Below, piece after piece: positions 58,073 through 64,000 of a stretch of DNA of 64,000 bases. The notes below the pieces were generated by a model that worked only from the letters and a program-made list of their open reading frames with translations, was not told the origin of the DNA and made no database searches. The DNA comes from Pseudomonadota bacterium (lineage in GTDB: Bacteria > Pseudomonadota > Alphaproteobacteria > Acetobacterales > Acetobacteraceae). The stretch covers positions 1 to 64,000 of the forward strand of contig JAJXXT010000155.1 of the NCBI GenBank assembly GCA_021780935.1, written 5' to 3'. Every line of letters begins with the position of its first letter. The stretch's first letter is position 1. A program made the translations under genes and the position numbers.

Positions 58073-58996
58073 TCAGAAATACCCCTCGCGCTTCTTGCGC
58101 TCCATGCTGTCGGTGGGATCGCGGTCGATCAGCCTGCCACCACGCTCCGAGACGCGGGCCGCGAGCGTTTCGGCGACGACCTGTTCCAGCGTCGTCGCCT
58201 GCGAAAGCACCGCGCCGGTATGCGGCCAGCAGCCGAGCGAGCGGAACCGCACCATCCGCTCCACCGCGCGCTCGCCCTCGCGCCAGGCCATGCGCGCGGG
58301 GTCATCGACCACGATCAGCGTGCCGTCACGCTCCACCACCGGTCGCGGGGCGGCGAGATACAGCTCGACGACTTGGATGCGCCGGGCGAGGATGTAGTGC
58401 CAGATATCGGTCTCGGTCCAGTTCGAGAGCGGAAAGACCCGCACCGAGCCACCCGGCTCCGTGCGCGCGTTCACCAGCCGCCAGAACTCCGGCCGCTGCC
58501 GCTTGGGGTCCCAGTCATGCCCGGCGCCGCGCACCGAGACGACGCGCTCCTTGGCGCGCGATGCCTCCTCGTCGCGCCGCGCGCCGCCGAATGCCGCATC
58601 GAACCCACCTGCCGTCAGCGCCTGTTTCAGCGCCTCGGTCTTCATCGCGTGCGTGTAATAGGCGGCAGTGTGCTCGAACGGGTTGAGCCGTGCGGAATGG
58701 GTATGGACGATGAGGTCGAGCCCGAGGCGCCGCGCGGTTTCGTCACGCAACCGTATCATGGCGCCGAACTTCCACAGCGTGTCGATATGCAGCACCGGAA
58801 AGGGGATGCGCGCAGGGGCAAAGGCGCGGCGCGCCAGCTCCAGCAGCACCGAGGAATCCTTGCCAATGGAATAGAGCAGTACCGGCCGGCGCGACTCGGC
58901 CACGATTTCGCGGAAGATGTGCACGCTCTCCGCCTCCAGGCGGGCGAGATGCGCGGGCAGCGCGCGGTCCTCGGTCAGGGCTTCATGTGCCGGCAT
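58073..58996 (-). CDS. cysD: Sulfate adenylyltransferase small subunit
   Basis: A 307-residue ATP-pyrophosphatase-fold protein: [20 protein letters not shown], the [17 protein letters not shown] loop, [19 protein letters not shown] and [19 protein letters not shown]. The start overlaps hldE by 14 bp. The C-terminus ([20 protein letters not shown]) is standard. Confidence 0.96.
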   Translation of the reverse strand: MPAHEALTEDRALPAHLARLEAESVHIFREIVAESRRPVLLYSIGKDSSVLLELARRAFAPARIPFPVLHIDTLWKFGAMIRLRDETARRLGLDLIVHTHSARLNPFEHTAAYYTHAMKTEALKQALTAGGFDAAFGGARRDEEASRAKERVVSVRGAGHDWDPKRQRPEFWRLVNARTEPGGSVRVFPLSNWTETDIWHYILARRIQVVELYLAAPRPVVERDGTLIVVDDPARMAWREGERAVERMVRFRSLGCWPHTGAVLSQATTLEQVVAETLAARVSERGGRLIDRDPTDSMERKKREGYF

Positions 58997-60431
58997 GAAT
59001 CCGCGAGATCGTTGCCGTTGTGGAATGCCCTGCCTCCAGCGGGATCAGCACCACGCGCCCGCCATGCGCCTGCACGAAATCGGCGCCGACGACGGTCTGC
59101 ACCGTGTAGTCGGAACCCTTGATCAGCACGTCGGGGCGGATCGCCTGGATCAGCCGCTCGGGCGTTGCCTCGTCGAACAGCATCACGAGGTCGGCCGAGG
59201 CGATGGAGGCCATCACGGTGGCACGCGCCGCCTCCGTCTGCACCGGCCGCTCCGGCCCCTTGAGCCGCTTCACCGAGGCATCGGTGTTCAGCGCCACGAC
59301 CAGCCGGTCGCAGGCGGCCCGCGCGCGCGCCAGCAGCCGCACATGGCCGGGATGGATGAGGTCGAAACAGCCATTGGTGAAGCCAATGGCAAGCCCCGCC
59401 GCGCGCCAGGCGGCGATGCGCGCGAGGGCCGCGGCCTCGTCCATGATCTTCTCGTCGAGCGCCAGCACCTCGCCCTGGTGCAGCGCCGCGGCCAGCTCCG
59501 CGCGCGTCACCGCCGCCGTGCCGTGATGCGCGACCGCCAGCCCCGCCGCCTCGTTGGCAAGCCGCGCCGCCTCGGCCATCGGTGCGCCGGCGGCCAGCGC
59601 CAGCGCGAAGGTGGCGACCAGCGTGTCGCCGGCGCCGGAAACATCCGCGACCTCGCGCGCGCGCGTCGGCACATGCAGCGCAGCCCCCTCGCGCGGCAGC
59701 AAGGTCAGACCCTTTTCCGAGCGTTTCAGCAGGATCGCCTCAGCGCGCGCCTGTGCCAGCGCCGCGCGACACGCCGCCCCCGCCGCCGCGTCGTCGCCGG
59801 CTGGCAGACCGGTCGCGCGGCTGATCTCGAGCGCGTTGGGCGCGACCACCGTGGCGCCGGCATAGGCGGTGAAATCCGAACGCTTGGGGTCCACCACCAC
59901 CGGCACGGCCGCCGCCCGCGCCGCGGCAATGGCGCCGGCTAGCACGCGGTCGGTCAGCACGCCCTTGTCATAGTCTGAGAGGATCAGCGCCCGCGCGCCC
60001 ACGAGCGCCGCCGTGGTCGCGGCCAGCAGATCGTCCTCGGTGGCGGCCTCGACCGGCCCGGCTTCCTCCTCATCGAGACGCAGCATCTGCTGGCCGCCGG
60101 CGACGAAGCGGGTTTTCACCGTGGTCGGCCGGGAGGTCTCGACCAGGCGGGCCTCGACCCCGGGCAGAGCCGCCACCAGCGCCGCGGCAGCCTCGTCGCG
60201 CCCGACGGCCGCGACCAGCACCGCCTGGCCGCCCAGTGCTGCGATATTGAGCGCCGCATTGGCGGCACCGCCCGCGACCTCCCGCCGCTCGCGGGCGCGC
60301 AGCACGGGGATCGGCGCCTCGGGCGAGATGCGCCGCACCTCGCCGGCCACGTAACGGTCCAGCATCGCGTCGCCGAGCACGACCACGCGACACGAGGCCA
60401 TGGCCGCCAGGAGGTCCGTGCCTTCAGTCAT
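58983..60431 (-). CDS. hldE: Bifunctional heptose-7-phosphate kinase/heptose-1-phosphate adenylyltransferase
   Basis: A 482-residue enzyme making ADP-heptose for lipopolysaccharide inner core. Residues 1-320 are a PfkB-type kinase ([54 protein letters not shown]); residues 345-480 are a nucleotidyltransferase ([33 protein letters not shown]). A ribosome-binding site AAGGGG precedes the ATG. The ATG overlaps the stop of a 47-codon ORF. Confidence 0.95.
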   Translation of the reverse strand: MTEGTDLLAAMASCRVVVLGDAMLDRYVAGEVRRISPEAPIPVLRARERREVAGGAANAALNIAALGGQAVLVAAVGRDEAAAALVAALPGVEARLVETSRPTTVKTRFVAGGQQMLRLDEEEAGPVEAATEDDLLAATTAALVGARALILSDYDKGVLTDRVLAGAIAAARAAAVPVVVDPKRSDFTAYAGATVVAPNALEISRATGLPAGDDAAAGAACRAALAQARAEAILLKRSEKGLTLLPREGAALHVPTRAREVADVSGAGDTLVATFALALAAGAPMAEAARLANEAAGLAVAHHGTAAVTRAELAAALHQGEVLALDEKIMDEAAALARIAAWRAAGLAIGFTNGCFDLIHPGHVRLLARARAACDRLVVALNTDASVKRLKGPERPVQTEAARATVMASIASADLVMLFDEATPERLIQAIRPDVLIKGSDYTVQTVVGADFVQAHGGRVVLIPLEAGHSTTATISRIHAGT

Positions 60432-60571
60432 GAAATCCCCTTGCCCACGGCGATGTCATGGCGCAGCCCCATCACCGGCGCAATGCGCAAGGCCCGGGCA
60501 GCACGCTGAAGCAGCTCGCCGGTCACCCGCCCGTGCCACGCACCGCGGGCGATCCGGCGGTCATTGCGCAC
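60428..60571 (-). CDS. Possible 47-residue ORF coupled to hldE
   Basis: A GTG-initiated frame MRNDRRIARGAWHGRVTGEL with a hydrophobic-basic end ([19 protein letters not shown]) whose TGA overlaps the hldE ATG (ATGA). It occupies most of the qor-hldE gap. Basic, no Cys, no known family; no convincing ribosome-binding site at the GTG. It could be a leader peptide coupling translation of hldE or a chance frame. Confidence 0.25.
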   Translation of the reverse strand: MRNDRRIARGAWHGRVTGELLQRAARALRIAPVMGLRHDIAVGKGIS

Positions 60572-60590
60572 CGCCGGGAGGGCGTGGCCG

Positions 60591-61562
60591 TTACGGGATC
60601 AGCACGGTGCTGCCGGTGGTCCGGCGCGCCTCCAGCGCCTCGTGCGCGGCGGCCGCGTCGCGCAGCGGGAAGCTCTGGTTCACCATGATCTTCACCACGC
60701 CGCTGCCCACCACGTCGAACAGGTCGCGGGCGGTCGCGACGAGGTCGGCGCGCTTCGCGGTGTAGGTGGCAAGCGTCGGGCGGGTGAGGAACAGGCTTCC
60801 CTTGGCCGCGAGCAGCGCCGGCTCGACCGGCGGCACGGGGCCGGAGGCGTTGCCATAGGTCACCATCAGCCCGAGTGGCGCCAGGCAGTCGAGGCTGCCC
60901 ATGAACGTGTCGCGGCCGACACTGTCATAGACCACCGGCACCATCGCACCGCCGGTGATGCGCTTGACCTGTGCGGCGAGGTCGGCATGGCCGATCACCA
61001 CGTGCTCCGCCCCGTGTGCGCGCGCCAGCGCCGCCTTTTCCTCGGTCGAGACCACGCCGATGACGGTGGCGCCGAGATGGCGCGCCCATTGGCACAGGAT
61101 CAGCCCGACGCCGCCGGCCGCTGCGTGCACGACGATGGTCTCGCCCTTCGCCACACGGTGCGTGCGGCGCACCAGGTATTGCGCCGTCATGCCCTGCAGC
61201 ATCATCGCCGCCGCGGTTTCGAAGCTGATCGCATCCGGCAGCTTCACCAGCCGCTCCACCGGCACCGCGCGTTCCGTGGTATAGGCGCCGACCGCGCCGG
61301 TGCCATAGGCCACGCGGTCGCCCACCGCGAACTCCGTCACCCCGGGCCCGAGCGTCACCACGGTGCCGGATGCCTCCATGCCCGGTGTCGCCGGCATGGC
61401 GGTCTTGTAGAGGCCGGTGCGGAAATAGACGTCGATGTAGTTGAGCCCGACGGCCGCATGCTTCACCAGCACCTCGCCCGGCCCCGGCTCCGGCGTCGGC
61501 ACGTCCTCCCAGCGCATCACCTCGGGCCCGCCAGGGGCGTGAATTCGGATCGCCTTCGTCAT
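60591..61562 (-). CDS. Zinc-free quinone oxidoreductase (MDR family)
   Basis: A 323-residue QOR-like enzyme: IRIHAPGGPEVMRWEDVPTP, VGLNYIDVYFRTGLYK, the NADPH site VVHAAAGGVGLILCQWARH and the family end RTTGSTVLIP. No zinc-ligand cysteines are present. It reduces quinones or enones with NADPH. It is first of the minus-strand group running toward hldE and cysDNC; the gap to hldE is 159 bp. Confidence 0.92.
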   Translation of the reverse strand: MTKAIRIHAPGGPEVMRWEDVPTPEPGPGEVLVKHAAVGLNYIDVYFRTGLYKTAMPATPGMEASGTVVTLGPGVTEFAVGDRVAYGTGAVGAYTTERAVPVERLVKLPDAISFETAAAMMLQGMTAQYLVRRTHRVAKGETIVVHAAAGGVGLILCQWARHLGATVIGVVSTEEKAALARAHGAEHVVIGHADLAAQVKRITGGAMVPVVYDSVGRDTFMGSLDCLAPLGLMVTYGNASGPVPPVEPALLAAKGSLFLTRPTLATYTAKRADLVATARDLFDVVGSGVVKIMVNQSFPLRDAAAAHEALEARRTTGSTVLIP

Positions 61563-61602
61563 GATTCGTTCCTTTCGGTGAAGCGCCGCTATGCTCGCCG
61601 GC

Positions 61603-62052
61603 CTACGCCGCGAGCCGCAGCGCCGTGCCTTCGAGCCGCAGCAGATACCGCTTGGTCGCAAGACCGCCGGCGCCGGAATAGCCACCCGGGCCGCCCTGCG
61701 CCACCACTCGGTGGCAAGGAATGATGATGGGAATCGGGTTGCGGCCCATGGCGCCGCCGATCGAGCGCGCCGAGCCGCCGGCGGCGCGCGCAAGCTCGCC
61801 ATAGGTCCAAACCTCACCGCGCGGCACGGTGCAGAGCGCGGCCCAGACCCGGCGCTGATAGACGGTGCCGTGTGGTGCGAGTGGCAGGTCGAACGGCGCC
61901 GCATCGCCGTCGAAATAGGCTTCGAGCTGCTGGCGCGCGCGCAACAGCAACGGGCTCGGAGACTGCTCGCTGCCCCAGCCCCAGTCCAGCGATACGATCG
62001 CGCCATCCTCCTCGGCGATGGAGAGCGGCCCGATCGGTGAATGAAGCGACAT
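61603..62052 (-). CDS. ogt: Methylated-DNA-protein-cysteine methyltransferase
   Basis: A protein of 149 residues (MSLHSPIGPLSIAEEDGAIV) that removes alkyl groups from O6-methylguanine in a suicide reaction. The active-site motif is IIIPCHRVVAQGGPGGYSG, and the DNA-recognition helix precedes it (VPRGEVWTYGELARAAGGSA). GTG 62082 is an alternative start adding ten residues. Confidence 0.93.
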   Translation of the reverse strand: MSLHSPIGPLSIAEEDGAIVSLDWGWGSEQSPSPLLLRARQQLEAYFDGDAAPFDLPLAPHGTVYQRRVWAALCTVPRGEVWTYGELARAAGGSARSIGGAMGRNPIPIIIPCHRVVAQGGPGGYSGAGGLATKRYLLRLEGTALRLAA

Positions 62053-62140
62053 CAGCGGCACGGTGCGGGATGCGACAACCACGGGCCGGTCGCTGTCAAG
62101 CGGGGCCGGGGGAACGGCGGGAAACCGCCGCGCCGCCGCC

Positions 62141-62869
62141 TCAGGGTCGCGCTCGCTCAGCGGCCACCAGCAGGAAGGCGGGCCGCTCGCGCTCCACCGC
62201 CCATTCCGGGTGCGCCGCGACCTGCGCCGCGTCGGGTCCCCATTCCACGAGATGCGTCAGCACCAACCCCGCATCCAGCAGGGCCGTCACCACGGTGCCG
62301 ATGTCGCGATGCTGCTTGACGACGCCCTTCGCGAGCCAGTCCGTACGGCGCTCGCCCTCCGCGAGATAGCCATCGAGCGGCCAGATCCGTCGGCCCCCGA
62401 GCTCGACCCAGCCTGGCGCCGAGGGCGCGGTGTAGAGCGGGTGCTCCATCGAGAACACGAGGCGCCCGCCAGGCTCGAGCGCGTCCGCGACCATGCGCGC
62501 GAAGCGTGGAAAATCCCGGATATAATGGACGGTGAGCGACGAATAGACGAGGTCGAACGCGGCCCCGGGCAGCACCAGGGTTTCGAGGTCGGCGCGTTCA
62601 TAGGCGATGCCGCCACCCGCCGCGCGGGCCGTTGCGAGCATGTTTTCCGAGAGATCGATGCCGAGCACGCTGCCGGCGCCGGCCTCTGCCGCAAAGCGGC
62701 AGAACCAGCCGAAACCGCACCCGAGATCGACCACCCGCAAGCCCGCGAGCGGCGGCAGCATCGCCCGCAGGCTCGGCCATTCCGGCGCCCCGGCCAGCCC
62801 CTCGCGGGAGCGGCGCAGCGCGCTGTAGCCGGCGAAGAAATCGTCCTGGTCGTAGATGTTCTGGGCCAT
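62141..62869 (-). CDS. Class I SAM-dependent methyltransferase
   Basis: A 242-residue protein starting MAQNIYDQDDFFAGYSALRR. SAM-binding VVDLGCGFGWFCRFAAEAGA is followed by GIDLSENMLATARAAG and FDLVYSSLTVHYIRDFPRFA. The family resembles ubiquinone/menaquinone-type or small-molecule methyltransferases; substrate unknown. Confidence 0.85.
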   Translation of the reverse strand: MAQNIYDQDDFFAGYSALRRSREGLAGAPEWPSLRAMLPPLAGLRVVDLGCGFGWFCRFAAEAGAGSVLGIDLSENMLATARAAGGGIAYERADLETLVLPGAAFDLVYSSLTVHYIRDFPRFARMVADALEPGGRLVFSMEHPLYTAPSAPGWVELGGRRIWPLDGYLAEGERRTDWLAKGVVKQHRDIGTVVTALLDAGLVLTHLVEWGPDAAQVAAHPEWAVERERPAFLLVAAERARP

Positions 62870-62922
62870 GATCCGTTTTCGTGTCAGGTTTGCCGCGCGC
62901 GGGGCGTGGCGGGATGCGGCGC

Positions 62923-64000
62923 CTATGCCACTTCCCGCAGCGCCTGCGCGAACCGTGAGACATCCTCGTCGTCGGCCCAGACATGCGGGCTGACGCGCAG
63001 CACCCCCAGGCGGTCACTGGCAAAGGTGCCTCGCGCCGCCAGCGCCGCGATCAGCCCGGGATTCATGCCGCCCGGCAGCCGCAGGCCGAGAATATGCGGC
63101 GCCCGCAGCGCGCGCGGCAGCACCTCGATGCCGAGCCCGCTCGCCACCGCCGCCAGCGCATCGGTCAACATGCGCAGCCGGGCCGCGATCGCGGCCTGTC
63201 CCCAGCCGCCAACCAGCTCCATCCCAGCCGCTGCCATCGGCAGGCCGATCGGGTCGTTGCGCTCGCCCCTGTCATAGCGCCGCGCGCCCGGCGCAAAGTT
63301 GCCGCCGGGCCGGTTGGCGCCGTGTTCATCGAGCGGCATCCCGCCCTGGCGCTCGGGCGCCGCATAGAGAAATGCCAGACTGTACGGACCGAGCACCCAT
63401 TTGTAGGTCGGGAAAGCCAGGAAATCCGGCCGCAGCCGCTGGACGTCCACGTCGAGCACGCCGACGGCCTGTGTGGCGTCGATCACCACCGCCCCACCGG
63501 CCGTGCGCACCGCCGGGACCACGCGGTCGAGGTCGATCAGCGCGCCATCGCACCAATGCAGCGGCGTCAGCGCAGCCAGCGCCAGCTTCGGCCCGGGTCT
63601 CGCGATGGCGGCGAGAATGGCCTGCGTCCAATCGCCATCGGCCGGCCGCGCCACGACATCGAGAACCAGGCCACGCTCCGCCGCCAGCCGGTCGAACACC
63701 AGTGCCAGGGACGGAAACTCGTCGGCCACGCGCAGGATCCGGCTGCCCGGCGGCAGCTCCAGGTTGCGCGCCGCCGTCGCGATGCCGTGGCTCACCGCGC
63801 TGACGATGGCGATATCCTCCGCGGATGCACCGATCATCCGCGCCGCCGCCGCGCGCACCCGCTCGACCATCACGTCGTCGCGCGCCATCGCCCAGGGGTG
63901 TACCTTGGCCATCACACCGCGAGCCCCCGCCTCACGCACCGGTGCGGGCAGGGCCGAGAAGGCGGCGGCGTCGAGATAGGCGACATCGCGCGGGATGTCG
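62923..64000 (-). CDS. Class V aminotransferase-fold PLP enzyme, 5' end outside the window
   Basis: The frame is open to the right edge (upstream residues DIPRDVAYLDAAAFSALPAP are protein-like), so the start lies beyond 64000. Features are IVSAVSHGIATAARNLELPP, DATQAVGVLDVDVQRLRPDF with the PLP Asp, and the PLP lysine in FPTYKWVLGPYSLAFLY. Cysteine-desulfurase, kynureninase-like and isopenicillin-epimerase-like members share this pattern; the reaction cannot be assigned. Confidence 0.85.
   Translation of the reverse strand, partial: DIPRDVAYLDAAAFSALPAPVREAGARGVMAKVHPWAMARDDVMVERVRAAAARMIGASAEDIAIVSAVSHGIATAARNLELPPGSRILRVADEFPSLALVFDRLAAERGLVLDVVARPADGDWTQAILAAIARPGPKLALAALTPLHWCDGALIDLDRVVPAVRTAGGAVVIDATQAVGVLDVDVQRLRPDFLAFPTYKWVLGPYSLAFLYAAPERQGGMPLDEHGANRPGGNFAPGARRYDRGERNDPIGLPMAAAGMELVGGWGQAAIAARLRMLTDALAAVASGLGIEVLPRALRAPHILGLRLPGGMNPGLIAALAARGTFASDRLGVLRVSPHVWADDEDVSRFAQALREVA

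Overview
The window is a G+C-rich, densely packed bacterial chromosome segment. Several features point to an alphaproteobacterium, most probably of the family Acetobacteraceae (order Rhodospirillales). These are an F1-only ATP synthase operon (atpHAGDC without F0 genes), a MucR-type regulator, an Nfu protein of the mitochondrial type, the nth/DUF2244 pair, a hemC-hemD-mitofilin-hemY string, a metX-metW pair and a glycine-rich Hint-domain protein. The family assignment is inferred from gene content and protein style only. No rRNA, tRNA, CRISPR array or intact insertion sequence was seen.

Layout. 1-4.5 kb: end of ribA, an L,D-transpeptidase-like gene, cdh, nfu, a RutE-like nitroreductase and tsaB-rimI. 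4.6-9.3 kb: a sulfotransferase, a large Gly-rich Hint protein, a TusA-like protein and mucR. 9.5-13.3 kb: an overlapping fur-olsB-hydroxyacid dehydrogenase-lnt operon. 13.5-17.2 kb: a helix-turn-helix regulator, a PAS-GGDEF gene split by an in-frame TGA, a CnbZ-like gene, DUF2244 and nth. 17.3-23.6 kb (minus strand): trpS, murJ, a small secreted 11-residue-repeat protein, gpsA, rlmJ and tsaD. 23.7-32.8 kb (plus strand): hemC, hemD, a mitofilin-like gene, hemY and then atpHAGDC. 33-40.9 kb: a ferritin-like protein, DUF952, an ACT-like protein, DUF2125, plsC, ydcF, ftsX, ftsE, a zinc-ribbon protein and an atypical Nramp transporter. 41-42.7 kb: an A+T-richer accessory patch with two different HEPN-like genes. 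42.9-47.8 kb: tyrA, hisC and chorismate mutase (minus strand) divergent from metX-metW. 47.9-50 kb: an NTF2-like pseudogene carrying a perfect 70-bp tandem duplication, a methyltransferase and gloB. 50.2-64 kb: ftsK, then a long minus-strand group (TPR glycosyltransferase, TPR sulfotransferase, cysNC, cysD, hldE, a tiny coupled ORF, qor), then ogt, a methyltransferase and a partial PLP enzyme.

Themes. Envelope biogenesis dominates: lipoprotein acylation, ornithine lipid, phospholipid acyl transfer, lipid II flipping, FtsEX/FtsK, and heptose and PAPS supply feeding a sulfotransferase and a glycosyltransferase. The cysDNC-hldE-sulfotransferase group suggests that a surface glycan is sulfated. 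A striking cross-cutting signal is the number of short in-frame or intergenic tandem duplications (units of 12, 15, 17, 21, 27, 33 and 70 bp) scattered over otherwise ordinary genes. Most keep the reading frame, but one breaks a gene. The least explained items are the secreted 11-residue repeat protein near 20.1-20.5 kb and the HEPN pair at 41.2-42.6 kb.
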